The notes under the pieces were generated by a model. The model was not told the DNA's origin. It saw nothing but the letters and a program-made list of their open reading frames with translations, and made no database searches. Positions 39,922 through 47,408 of a DNA stretch of 64,000 bases are shown here, piece after piece. Source of the stretch: an uncultured Clostridia bacterium (lineage in GTDB: Bacteria > Bacillota > Clostridia > Christensenellales > Aristaeellaceae); contig CAKTZR010000005.1 of assembly GCA_934636105.1 (NCBI GenBank), positions 92,172 through 156,171 on the forward strand. The letters run 5' to 3'. The position numbers and the translations under genes are program-made. The first letter of the stretch is position 1. Every line of letters begins with the position of its first letter.

Positions 39922-41207
39922 GCCAGCCCGCCTTCGATGTAATCCACAAACTGCCTCGCAATGCGCGGAGAGCAGCCGTTGTGGCTCACCGTCCACGCGC
40001 GGGCGCGCGGCATCAGCGTCTCCCAATCGTATTTGACCCCGCGCGCATCCAGCAGCGCGCGGCAGATGGTGAAATATTCCTCCTGCGTCGGCGCAGAGAA
40101 CGTCAGCCGCAGATCAAAGCGATCCGCCAGAGAGAATTTTTCCTCCAGCGTGTCGCGTTCATTCACGTCGTCGTTCCGCTCGGAGAAGCGCTGGCGGACG
40201 ATGTTGCGGCGGTTGCTCGTCGCATAGACCACGACGTTCGCCGGGCGCGCTTCCAAACCGCCCTCCAAAACCGTCTTGAGCGCCGTGTATTCCGGGCAGG
40301 AATCGTTGAACGCCAGATCATCCACAAACACGATAAACTTGCCCGGCTGTTCCCGCAGGATGGAGAAAATCGTCGGCAGGTTCGTCAGCTGCGCCAGCGG
40401 CACCTCGACGATGCGCAATCCCTCCAGCCACAGGCTGGTGAGCAGTGCCTTGACCGTTGCGGATTTGCCCGTGCCCTTGTCGCCGTAAAGCAGAATGTTG
40501 CACGCCTGCCGCCCGTCCAGCAGGCGGCGCGTGTTTTCCACCAGCACGCCGCGCTCCTTTTCATAGAGCACCATGTCTTCCAGCCGAATCGGATCGGGCT
40601 GGCGGATGCCGCGCAGGCCGAGCGGATATTTTTCGCTCTCGCCGACCCACGTGCTGCCGGGGCAGCGGGCAAACAGGCCCGTCCCCTGCTTCTTGAAAAA
40701 CGCCGCCACAAGCGACACGCCCTCGCGGCTCAGCATCGCTTTGGAAAGCCGCGGATCGCTGAACTCGCTGCCCAGCGTCGGCTCCCAGACCGGCAGGCGC
40801 GCCGCCGTCTGGCCGCTCATGCCCGCGCGCTCGCACAAAAGCAGGAACATCGCCGGTTCAATCGCCGTCAGCCGCCCCAGCGCGTCCAGGTCGCTGGCCA
40901 TCGCGTTGGTCAGGCTGTACGGCAGAACGTCCATCCGCGCGCAGAGAAGCGCCGCCGGGCTTTCCTCAAACAGCACCGCTTCCAGCGCTTCGCGCGCAAA
41001 GCCGCCGCGCCCGTGCGCCGCCGCATCCAGCCACGCGTCGTATGCGCGGCAGTAGGCCGCCGTCAGCGCCGCTTCGGATGCGTTGTCCTTCGCGCATTCG
41101 CGGCATAGATCGACCAGCGCCGCAACCGCCCTGTTCTTGAGCGTGTGGCGTAAGGCCGTCATACATTCCAAATCGAGCAAAAGCCCGCGAAGCTGTCCGA
41201 TGTCCAT
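39918..41207 (-). CDS. DUF815-family AAA ATPase
   Basis: A 429-residue cytoplasmic P-loop protein. The N-terminal 190 residues are helical and poorly conserved; the ATPase core follows with Walker A YGDKGTGKSATVKAL (G242-S249), Walker B FIVFVDDLAF (291-300), sensor YATSNRRNIV and an arginine-containing DRFDLRLTFSAPT. This is the DUF815 arrangement (PF05673). Such ATPases are widespread but uncharacterised. Located 11 bp after argS and coupled by ATGA overlap to a membrane protein, which suggests an ATPase acting on or with a membrane partner. Confidence 0.88.
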   Translation of the reverse strand: MDIGQLRGLLLDLECMTALRHTLKNRAVAALVDLCRECAKDNASEAALTAAYCRAYDAWLDAAAHGRGGFAREALEAVLFEESPAALLCARMDVLPYSLTNAMASDLDALGRLTAIEPAMFLLLCERAGMSGQTAARLPVWEPTLGSEFSDPRLSKAMLSREGVSLVAAFFKKQGTGLFARCPGSTWVGESEKYPLGLRGIRQPDPIRLEDMVLYEKERGVLVENTRRLLDGRQACNILLYGDKGTGKSATVKALLTSLWLEGLRIVEVPLAQLTNLPTIFSILREQPGKFIVFVDDLAFNDSCPEYTALKTVLEGGLEARPANVVVYATSNRRNIVRQRFSERNDDVNERDTLEEKFSLADRFDLRLTFSAPTQEEYFTICRALLDARGVKYDWETLMPRARAWTVSHNGCSPRIARQFVDYIEGGLA

Positions 41208-41218
41208 AGCGTCCCCTT

Positions 41219-42934
41219 TTACATTCTCTCTGGCGCTTCCACACCGATCAGATACAGGCCCGTCTTGATCACGTTGCGAACGGCGCGGGTCAGGTTCACG
41301 CGCGCCGCCGTGCCCGCCGGATCGCTTTCGTCCATGATGCGGTGCTCAAAGTAATACTTGTTGTAGGCCTGCGCGAGCTGGGTCGTGTGGCGGGTAATCA
41401 GCGACGGCTCGCTCTGCTCCATCGCCTTGCGCACCACCTGCGGGAAGTGCGAAATCAGCATCAGCACGTCCTGCGCCTCGTCGTCGGTAATCACGCTGTA
41501 ATCCGGCTCGGCGTCCTTAAACCCTTCCGCCTTGCGCAGCACCGAGCAGCAGCGCGCGTGCGTATACTGCACATACGGGCCGGTTTCGCCGTCAAAGTTG
41601 AGCGCGCGCTCCCAGCGGAAGTCGATGTCCTTGTTGCGGTCGTTGTGCAGGTCGAAATAGACCACCGCGCCCACGCCGACCTGACGGGCAACCTCGTCCT
41701 TGTTGGGCAGGTTCGGGCTCTTTTCCTCGATGATTTCGCGCGCCTTCTCGATGGCCTTGTTCAGCAGGTCTTCCAGATAGACGACATAACCCTCGCGGGT
41801 GGACAGCGCGCGGCCCTCATAGCTGACCATGCCGAAGGAGACGTGCTCCATGCCCTTGTACCAGTCGTGCCCCATCAGCTCGATGATCTTGAACAGCTGT
41901 TTGAAGTGCAGATTCTGCTGATAGGCCACCACGTACAGGCACTTGTCAAAGTGATACGTGTTGTGGCGGTAGAAGGCCGCCGCCAGATCGCGGGTGATGT
42001 AGAGCGTCGCGCCGTCGCTGCGCAGAATCAGCGCCGGCGGCATGCCGTAGGCCTCCAGATCGACGACCTGCGCGCCCTGCGACTCGATCAGCAGACCCTT
42101 TTCGCGCAGCTCCTCGACGACGGGCGCCATCTTGTCATTGTAGAAGCTCTCGCCCGCATAGGAATCGAACGACACGCCCAGCAGGTCGTACACGCGCTGG
42201 GTGTCCTTGAGCGTGACCTCCTTGAACCAGGTAAAAATCTCCATGGCTTCCTTGTCGCCGTCTTCAATCTTCTTGAACCAGGCGCGGCCCTCGTCCTCCA
42301 GCTCCGGGTGCTGCTCCGCTTCGTGGTGGAAACGGACGTACAGATCGACCATCGCCTGCACGCCGCCCTTTTCGACCTCCTCGCGGTTGCCCCACTTCTT
42401 GTAGGCGCAGATCATCTTGCCGAACTGCGTGCCCCAGTCGCCCAGATGGTTGATGCCGACGGTCGTATAGCCGTTGAAATCATAAATGCGCTTGAGGCTG
42501 TTGCCGATCATCGTCGTGGACAGGTGGCCGATGTGGAAGCGCTTGGCGATGTTGATGGAGGAATAATCCAAACAAACCGTCTTGCCCTTGCCAATCTCGC
42601 TGGAGCCCCAGCGGCCCGGATTCTTCAGCACGGCTTCCACAATGTCACGCGCCAGCCCGCCGCGGCGGAGGAACACGTTCAGATAGCCGCCGACGACCTC
42701 CACGTGGTCGATCTCTTCGCAGGCGATCTTCTCGGCCAGCTTGCCCGCGATCATCTGCGGCGCGCAGCGCATCACCTTCGAGAGGCGGAAGCACGGCAGC
42801 GCATAGTCGCCCATCTTCTTATCCGGCGGGGTTTCGATCATCGCGCAGATGTCGTTTCCCGTGAGCACGCAGTTTTCAAAGCTCTGCTGAGCAGCCTGCG
42901 CGATATATTCCGCAACCTTGAGTTTCATATCCAT
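41219..42934 (-). CDS. argS: Arginyl-tRNA synthetase
   Basis: A 571-residue class Ia synthetase of normal length. The HIGH motif is in NIAKRFHIGHLSTTMIGNSL (about residues 128-147). The KMSKS-like loop is degenerate (MVSYEGRALSTREG), as is normal in many ArgRS. The C-terminal DALR anticodon-binding domain includes YTHARCCSVLRKAE and ends NVIKTGLYLIGVEAPERM. SD AAGGAGA nine bases upstream. It attaches arginine to tRNA(Arg). First gene of a four-gene run. Confidence 0.97.
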   Translation of the reverse strand: MDMKLKVAEYIAQAAQQSFENCVLTGNDICAMIETPPDKKMGDYALPCFRLSKVMRCAPQMIAGKLAEKIACEEIDHVEVVGGYLNVFLRRGGLARDIVEAVLKNPGRWGSSEIGKGKTVCLDYSSINIAKRFHIGHLSTTMIGNSLKRIYDFNGYTTVGINHLGDWGTQFGKMICAYKKWGNREEVEKGGVQAMVDLYVRFHHEAEQHPELEDEGRAWFKKIEDGDKEAMEIFTWFKEVTLKDTQRVYDLLGVSFDSYAGESFYNDKMAPVVEELREKGLLIESQGAQVVDLEAYGMPPALILRSDGATLYITRDLAAAFYRHNTYHFDKCLYVVAYQQNLHFKQLFKIIELMGHDWYKGMEHVSFGMVSYEGRALSTREGYVVYLEDLLNKAIEKAREIIEEKSPNLPNKDEVARQVGVGAVVYFDLHNDRNKDIDFRWERALNFDGETGPYVQYTHARCCSVLRKAEGFKDAEPDYSVITDDEAQDVLMLISHFPQVVRKAMEQSEPSLITRHTTQLAQAYNKYYFEHRIMDESDPAGTAARVNLTRAVRNVIKTGLYLIGVEAPERM

Positions 42935-42994
42935 AGATTTGTTTCTCCTTCATCATCCGTCCAAGCGGGGAAAAATTCCTGACGTTTACGTTTT

Positions 42995-43023
42995 ATTGTA
43001 ACAGAAGCAAGGCCAAAACACAA
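42995..43023 (-). promoter_or_regulatory. Promoter of the argS operon
   Basis: Minus strand: TTGTGT (43023-43018), 17-bp spacer, TACAAT (43000-42995), 61 bp before argS. No T-box leader is present in this short UTR. Confidence 0.65.
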
Positions 43024-43067
43024 GGGCGCGCCTCGAGCGCTTCCGTCAACTTTTTATAAATTCGCAG

Positions 43068-43096
43068 TTGACAGCAGGCGCGCCGCATGGTACACT
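43068..43096 (+). promoter_or_regulatory. Promoter of bioY
   Basis: TTGACA (43068-43073), 17-bp spacer, TACACT (43091-43096), 54 bp before the ATG. Confidence 0.85.
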
Positions 43097-43101
43097 GTTT
43101 G

Positions 43102-43133
43102 CCGTCAACTGCATTTTGATTTTAAGTTTACAG
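43102..43133 (+). promoter_or_regulatory. Possible BirA operator at the bioY start point
   Basis: CCGTCAACT-N14-AGTTTACAG covers the expected transcription start. It resembles the bipartite biotin repressor box (TTGTAAACC-N15/16-GGTTTACAA) with the GT-AAC / GTTTACA cores kept. A second dyad, GCAGTTGAC (43065-43073) with GTCAACTGC (43104-43112), overlaps the -35. Either could be the regulatory site. Confidence 0.4.
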
Positions 43134-43149
43134 AAGGAAGGTTATCCCC

Positions 43150-43713
43150 ATGTCCGAAAACGCCGCTTCTTCCCGCCGCTCGGCGACGCGCAGCCTTGTG
43201 CTCTGCGCGCTGATGGCCGCGCTGACCGCGATCTGCTCCCAGATTCAGATTCCCCTGCCGATGATCCCGATTAACCTCGCGCTGCTCGCCGTGCATCTGA
43301 GCGGCGCGCTGCTCGGCTGGAAATACGGCGCGCTGTCGATGCTCGTCTACGCGCTGCTCGGTGTGATCGGCGTGCCGGTGTTCGCCGGTTTTGGCAGCGG
43401 CCCGGCGGTGCTTTTCGGCAAGACCGGCGGCTATATCCTGGGCTATATCCTCTGCGCGTTGATCGTCGGCGCGCTCTCCCGCAAGTTTGCGTTTAATTTC
43501 AAGAATCTGTGCCTGTCCATGGTGCTCGGTGTGGCGGTCTGCTATGCGTTCGGCACCATCTGGTTCATGGTGCTGACCGGGATGAACCTCGCCACGAGCA
43601 TGAGCTACTGCGTCATCCCGTTCCTCCCCGGCGACGTGGTGAAGATTCTGCTCGCCGCCTTCCTCGCGCTGCGCCTGCGTAAGCCCCTTGCCGCGCAGGG
43701 CTTCGCCGCGTAA
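43150..43713 (+). CDS. bioY: Biotin ECF transporter S component BioY
   Basis: A 187-residue integral membrane protein with six membrane segments. The family landmarks are IQIPLPMIPINLALLAVHLSGALLGWKYGALSMLVYALLGVIGVPVFAGF (split: QIPLPMIPINLALLAV, YALLGVIGVPVFAGF), GPAVLFGKTGGYILGYIL and CVIPFLPGDVVKILLAAFLA. It binds biotin and works with a shared EcfAA'T module. SD GAAGGAAGG. Single-gene unit with a probable biotin-responsive promoter; a half copy of the repeat element follows and can act as a terminator. Confidence 0.95.
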   Translation: MSENAASSRRSATRSLVLCALMAALTAICSQIQIPLPMIPINLALLAVHLSGALLGWKYGALSMLVYALLGVIGVPVFAGFGSGPAVLFGKTGGYILGYILCALIVGALSRKFAFNFKNLCLSMVLGVAVCYAFGTIWFMVLTGMNLATSMSYCVIPFLPGDVVKILLAAFLALRLRKPLAAQGFAA

Positions 43714-43760
43714 CTCCTTCCGTCTCACTTCGTTCGACACCTCCCTCTAAGAGGGAGGCG
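43712..43760 (-). repeat. Half copy of the intergenic repeat element (copy 3)
   Basis: AACTCCTTCCGTCTCACTTC followed by the hairpin CCTCCCTC-TAA-GAGGGAGG and GTTTTCATTTT. It is the right arm in reverse orientation, without a matching second arm. The bioY stop codon is the first TAA of the repeat, and the hairpin plus T-rich tail can terminate bioY. Confidence 0.75.
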
Positions 43761-43763
43761 TTT

Positions 43764-44363
43764 TCATTTTCGTATCACCGCCACGGCGCACGGCACGCGC
43801 CCTTCAAAGAACGCATATTCAACGTCCTCATACCCCGCCGCCTTGAAAAACGCCTTGTAGGAATCCAGCGTAAACGCGCGCTTAAAATCCGCGCCCGCCT
43901 GCCCGACGACGGTCGCAAAGCCACTGATCTGCCCCTTTTCGTTCTCGTTCATATACGTCGGGATGATGATTTTCCCACCCCTGCGGCAGACGCGGTCCAG
44001 CTCCGCCAGCGCCCGAAGCGGCTCATCCAGCAGATGAAGCACGTTGGCGGCCACCACCGCGTCAAACCGTCCGTCCGGCTCGTCGATTTGCAGAATGTTT
44101 TCCCGCTTGAATGTAACGTTGCCCAGCTTCCCGCACTTCTTTTTCGCCTTTTCCAGCATCTTTTCGGAAAAATCCGTCGCGACCAAATGCCTGCACTTCG
44201 CCGCAAGGCCTTCGGTCAGCAGCCCTGTTCCGCATGCGCATTCCAGCACCTCGTCCGCGGGCGAAATCTGCGCCTGCACATACGCGCAGAGCGCCTTGTG
44301 CGTCTTTTTATTCCAGACGTTGGCAAACAGGTCGTAAACGCCCGCGACACGATCCCAAAACAT
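43764..44363 (-). CDS. Class I SAM-dependent methyltransferase (first of three)
   Basis: A 199-residue Methyltransf_11/25-type protein. It starts MFWDRVAGVYDLFANVWNKK, motif I is VLECACGTGLLTEGLA (about 39-54), post-I ATDFSEKMLEKAKKK, and motif II FDAVVAANVLHLLDEPLRAL. Such enzymes methylate small molecules, often lipids or quinones; the N-terminal pattern recalls Clostridial phospholipid/UbiE-like members. SD AAGGAGGAAA. Upstream, separate but same orientation, are two more methyltransferases. Substrate unknown. Confidence 0.85.
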   Translation of the reverse strand: MFWDRVAGVYDLFANVWNKKTHKALCAYVQAQISPADEVLECACGTGLLTEGLAAKCRHLVATDFSEKMLEKAKKKCGKLGNVTFKRENILQIDEPDGRFDAVVAANVLHLLDEPLRALAELDRVCRRGGKIIIPTYMNENEKGQISGFATVVGQAGADFKRAFTLDSYKAFFKAAGYEDVEYAFFEGRVPCAVAVIRK

Positions 44364-44381
44364 GCGGATTTCCTCCTTAGC

Positions 44382-44993
44382 TTACAGCGTCAGCACGCCT
44401 GCGCAATTCGAGAGCGGTTCAAAGCGCAGCTGCGGGATGTACGCTTGCAACTCATCGACGACAAAATAGATTTCGTCGTCATCCCAGTCGTCACCCGCGT
44501 CGGCCTTGCAGGCCTCCAGCTGCGCGCGGTTGCCAAACGCCACGTCGCCGATATAAATCCTGCCGCCATCGTTCAGCAGCGGGCGCAGGTTTTCGATGAA
44601 AACGACCTTTTCCACATCCGTCAGGTGGTGCAGCGAATAGGTCGCGATAATCGCGTCGTATCGGTTCTGTTTCAGCGCATCCACCAGCCCCTTTGTAAAA
44701 TCGCCTTGGTAAAGCTCGGCTTTCGGCATTTGGGCCTTGGCCAGCTCAATCATCCGCCGCGAAAAATCCTGCCCGTACACGGTGCAGCCGTGCTCGTAGA
44801 GCTTCTGCGTCAGCGTACCCGTGCCGAAGCCGATATCCAGCACGGTCTGACAGCCGCTTTCCAGCACCTTGTTATAAATCGCGTTCAGCACGCGCTTATA
44901 GCCCGCAAACGGATACGTGTTTCCCTCGTCAGAAAGCCCAACGCTTCGGTCATAGCCATCCGCCCACAAATTAAACCCCTGTTGATCCAGCAT
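44382..44993 (-). CDS. Class I SAM-dependent methyltransferase (second of three)
   Basis: A 203-residue protein of the YrrT/YqeM-like group: GFNLWADGYDRSVGLSDEGNTYPFAGYK at the start (split), motif I TVLDIGFGTGTLTQKLYE (about 48-65), VYGQDFSRRMIELAKAQMP, and DAIIATYSLHHLTDVEKVVF. The close similarity to YrrT suggests an AdoMet-dependent methyltransferase, in B. subtilis linked to methionine salvage, but no such genes are adjacent. SD AAGGAGAA. 18 bp before the first methyltransferase gene. Confidence 0.82.
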   Translation of the reverse strand: MLDQQGFNLWADGYDRSVGLSDEGNTYPFAGYKRVLNAIYNKVLESGCQTVLDIGFGTGTLTQKLYEHGCTVYGQDFSRRMIELAKAQMPKAELYQGDFTKGLVDALKQNRYDAIIATYSLHHLTDVEKVVFIENLRPLLNDGGRIYIGDVAFGNRAQLEACKADAGDDWDDDEIYFVVDELQAYIPQLRFEPLSNCAGVLTL

Positions 44994-45005
44994 GTCTGTT
45001 CTCCT

Positions 45006-45218
45006 TCAAATGGTTTTCTTCCTCCGCATATACAGCAGCGGATACGGCCCGCCCAGCTCGTCCTGCTTCGTCCGTTTATAGGTTTCAAAACCCATATGCC
45101 GGTAAAACCCGACCGCCTGCGGGTTCTGCTCGTTGACGGTCAGCTCCCGCACGCCGTAATGTGTCATGCCATATTCAAGCAGCCGTCGTCCCAGCCCCGC
45201 GCCGCGCGGTTTCCCTTG
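45006..45218 (-). pseudogene. C-terminal remnant of a GNAT N-acetyltransferase
   Basis: In one minus-strand frame the sequence reads ARRGLGRRLLEYGMTHYGV, RELTVNEQNPQAVGFYRHMG, then FETYKRTKQDELGGPYPLLY and MRRKKTI before a stop at 45006. This is the acetyl-CoA-binding motif A (RxxGLGRRLL) and the NPQAVGFYxxxGF motif B of a GNAT acetyltransferase, that is only the C-terminal half (about 70 residues). The N-terminal half is replaced by the gene described at 45164, fused out of frame. No independent start codon or SD. Confidence 0.75.
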
Positions 45219-45649
45219 TCATACGGTTCGGTCACGGTGTGAAAGGCCGCGGGATGCTGCTCGGCGTTCCTTTGGTCCTTCCTTCCGTTGCTTTGGAAGA
45301 TCGCGTTGATGAGCCGCATATCCAGCCCGCGGTTGAGGTTGAAGATTTTACCCAGCTTGCAAAAAGCCCCCATGAACAGATTCTGCACAAAATCCTGAAG
45401 TTCCTCCACCGGCGGCTGATCCGGCAGAAGCGGATAAAGCGAAAAGACGAGCAGCGCACCGTAAATCGCCAGCGCGTGATTGGCCTTCTTCCCGCCGTAA
45501 TCCGGCAGCTCTTTCAAATATTCGTCATACTGCGCGGCCGTCGCCTGCCAGATGGCCGCGCCCTGCTTTTCACCGTATCGTTCGTTCAGCCAGGCCTTCA
45601 CGCTTTCGCAGAACTGCGGCATATCGCTCAGCTGCATATGCTCCGTCAC
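45164..45649 (-). pseudogene. Truncated L-2-amino-thiazoline-4-carboxylate hydrolase-like gene
   Basis: A 161-codon frame. Residues 1-145 look like the ATC hydrolase family (PF14196-type): KAWLNERYGEKQGAAIWQAT, NHALAIYGALLVFSLYPLLP, DMRLINAIFQSNGRKDQRNA and FHTVTEPYDKGN. The family then continues with a Cys-containing core, but here the last 16 residues (ARGWDDGCLNMA end) are a GNAT gene read in the wrong frame. The 3' part is therefore lost by a deletion that joined two genes near 45218. The product, if made, would lack the catalytic region. Confidence 0.65.
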
Positions 45650-45670
45650 GGTTATCCCCTCCGTCCGTTT

Positions 45671-46282
45671 TCACTTCTTCGCCAGCATGCACAGCCAGTG
45701 CTTTTTGGGTTCGCTTCGGCTTTCAATCTCGGTGAAGCCCGCCTTTTCCAGCGCCGCGCGAAGTTCGTTTTCGGTATAGATGCGCATGCCGTCGATGAGT
45801 TTCAGCCATTTTTCATCCGCCGCGTTCGTGCCGTCGCTCTCGTTGCAGATCATGAACGTGCCGCCGCGCTTCATCACGCGGTTCACCTCCGCAAAGCATG
45901 CCTCAAGCCCCGGCCAGAAATAAACCGTTTCAAAGGCGGATACAATGTCGAATGCTTCGTTCTCAAATGGCAGCGCCGCCGCGTTGCCCTGCACCACGTC
46001 GCATCGCCCCGCCTTGATGGCCGCGTCGTTAATTTTCCGCGCTTCCGCCACGCTGATTTCGGAATAATCCATACCTGTCACATGGCCTTTGGGGCATTGC
46101 TTCAGCCATTGCGCCACGTTCGCGCCGCCGCCGCAGCCTGCGTCCAAAACCTGCGCGTCGTCCTTCGCCTGCATCTGCGAAAAGCCCCAGCCCGCCAGCT
46201 TCGCGTGGCCGCTGTTCATCATTTTGACCATCAGCTTGCCGCCAAGGCCGCTGGGCTTGCAGGTATTTTGAAAAAAGCTCAT
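45671..46282 (-). CDS. Class I SAM-dependent methyltransferase (third of three)
   Basis: A 203-residue Methyltransf_11-type protein: VLDAGCGGGANVAQWLKQCP (motif I, about 44-63), VTGMDYSEISVAEARKIN, LPFENEAFDIVSAFETVYFWP and MKRGGTFMICNESDGTN. The start MSFFQNTCKPSGLGGKLMVKMMNSGHAKLA (split) is typical of a clostridial family of unknown substrate. ATG 46282 follows AAAGAGG; an upstream extension of 43 codons runs through a spacer with dyads and is not real. Confidence 0.85.
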   Translation of the reverse strand: MSFFQNTCKPSGLGGKLMVKMMNSGHAKLAGWGFSQMQAKDDAQVLDAGCGGGANVAQWLKQCPKGHVTGMDYSEISVAEARKINDAAIKAGRCDVVQGNAAALPFENEAFDIVSAFETVYFWPGLEACFAEVNRVMKRGGTFMICNESDGTNAADEKWLKLIDGMRIYTENELRAALEKAGFTEIESRSEPKKHWLCMLAKK

Positions 46283-46410
46283 GGGATACACCTCTTTTTC
46301 CAGCCTATTGGGCTGCCGCCCAAACCTGCCTGAGGGGATCATCCCCTCAGACCCCTTTCTTCGCTTCGCGCTTATTTTCCATTTATTTGTATATACTATC
46401 ATTTTCTGCA

Positions 46411-46452
46411 AAAAAAACGGCGTTCCTTCCGTTTTGTGAAAGAAACGCCGCC
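46411..46452 (-). terminator. Intrinsic terminator after the acetyltransferase gene
   Basis: Minus strand: GGCGTTTCTTTCACAAAAC pairing with GGAAGGAACGCC, then a run of eight Ts. Nearly the same stem recurs at 47084. Confidence 0.85.
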
Positions 46453-46461
46453 TATTTCAGC

Positions 46462-47055
46462 TCAAAACCGAATTTTTTCCGGGCTGATTCGATCCTTCTC
46501 GGTAATCGGGCGAATCACCCGGCAGGGCACGCCCGCCGCGACAACCCCTGCGGGAATATCGTGGGTGACGACGCTCCCCGCGCCGATGACCGAACCCGCG
46601 CCAATCGTCACGCCGCCGCAGATCGTGGCGTTTGCGCCAATCCAAACGTTATCCCCGACCGTGATGGGCGCAGATGTGCCGATACCCTGACTGCGCTGCT
46701 CAGGATCGACGGCATGCCCGGAACAGGCCAGGCAAACGCCCGGCGCAATGAACACGCCCGAACCGATCTGCACCGGGGAGGTATCCAGAATCACGCAGTT
46801 GTAGTTGATGACCACCAACCCATGCGTATGGATGTTGAAGCCGTAATCGCAGTGGAAATCCGGCTCGATGCCCGTCATGGGCGAACATGTGCCGAGAAGT
46901 TTCTGCAAGATGGCGCGACGCTTTTCCGTTTCATCCGGCGCAGTCTGGTTATACGCCCAGCAGAGTGTTTTTGCCCGTTTTTGGGCCTCCGCCGGGATGC
47001 GCTCGTACCCGCTGGCATAGCCTTCCGGGCTTTTGATGATGTCCAGTACGTCCAT
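46462..47055 (-). CDS. Maltose/galactoside-type sugar O-acetyltransferase
   Basis: A 197-residue left-handed beta-helix acetyltransferase of the LacA/Maa type. Maa N-domain: YERIPAEAQKRAKTLCWAYNQTAPDETEKR (split). Hexapeptide repeats: PITVGDNVWIGANATICGGV and TIGAGSVIGAGSVVTHDIPA. The catalytic His is in CLACSGHAVDPEQR. It transfers acetyl from acetyl-CoA to a sugar hydroxyl in the cytosol. Monocistronic, between two near-identical terminator hairpins. SD AAGGAGCAG. Confidence 0.92.
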   Translation of the reverse strand: MDVLDIIKSPEGYASGYERIPAEAQKRAKTLCWAYNQTAPDETEKRRAILQKLLGTCSPMTGIEPDFHCDYGFNIHTHGLVVINYNCVILDTSPVQIGSGVFIAPGVCLACSGHAVDPEQRSQGIGTSAPITVGDNVWIGANATICGGVTIGAGSVIGAGSVVTHDIPAGVVAAGVPCRVIRPITEKDRISPEKIRF

Positions 47056-47083
47056 AAAACTGCTCCTTCATCTTTCAGACAAA

Positions 47084-47122
47084 ATTCGGCGTTCCTTTCG
47101 CTCTGCAAAAGAAACGCCGTTT
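47084..47122 (-). terminator. Hairpin terminator after the DUF896 gene
   Basis: CGGCGTTCCTTTC pairs with AAAAGAAACGCCG around a GCTCTGC loop; on the minus strand it is followed by AATTTTG. Almost identical to the hairpin at 46411. Confidence 0.7.
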
Positions 47123-47125
47123 CGT

Positions 47126-47341
47126 TTAATTCAGTTTCTTCTCTTTCTTCACCAGCGGCTTATAGCTGCCGTCGGCCTGCTCCACGCGAACGCGCTTGAG
47201 GGTCGCCTCGGTCTGTTCGCGGAATTCCTTGATATATTGCGCGTGAAGCGTCTTGCGCTCCTCGGCTTCCTCATCGGTCAGGCCGACTTCCTTTTTCTTT
47301 TTCGCCAACTCGTTGATGCGCAGAATTTTTTCGTGTTCCAT
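47126..47341 (-). CDS. DUF896 (YnzC-like) protein
   Basis: A 71-residue all-helical protein matching the DUF896/YnzC family: ILRINELAKKKKEVGLTDEEAEERKTLHAQYIKEFR (split across residues 6-41), then QTEATLKRVRV. Family proteins form a helical hairpin and are widespread in Bacillota; in B. subtilis ynzC sits in an SOS-linked operon. No biochemical role is established. SD GGAGG. Confidence 0.9.
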   Translation of the reverse strand: MEHEKILRINELAKKKKEVGLTDEEAEERKTLHAQYIKEFREQTEATLKRVRVEQADGSYKPLVKKEKKLN

Positions 47342-47408
47342 CTTTTCAAAACCTCCGGGCTTACAGATTGCCTGCCAGCATACACCCTTTTTTCGTTTCT
47401 GTCAAGGG

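Noticed and set aside
42935..43149. T-box leader for argS
   Set aside because: The UTR is about 55 nt from the predicted start and lacks a T-box sequence and terminator.
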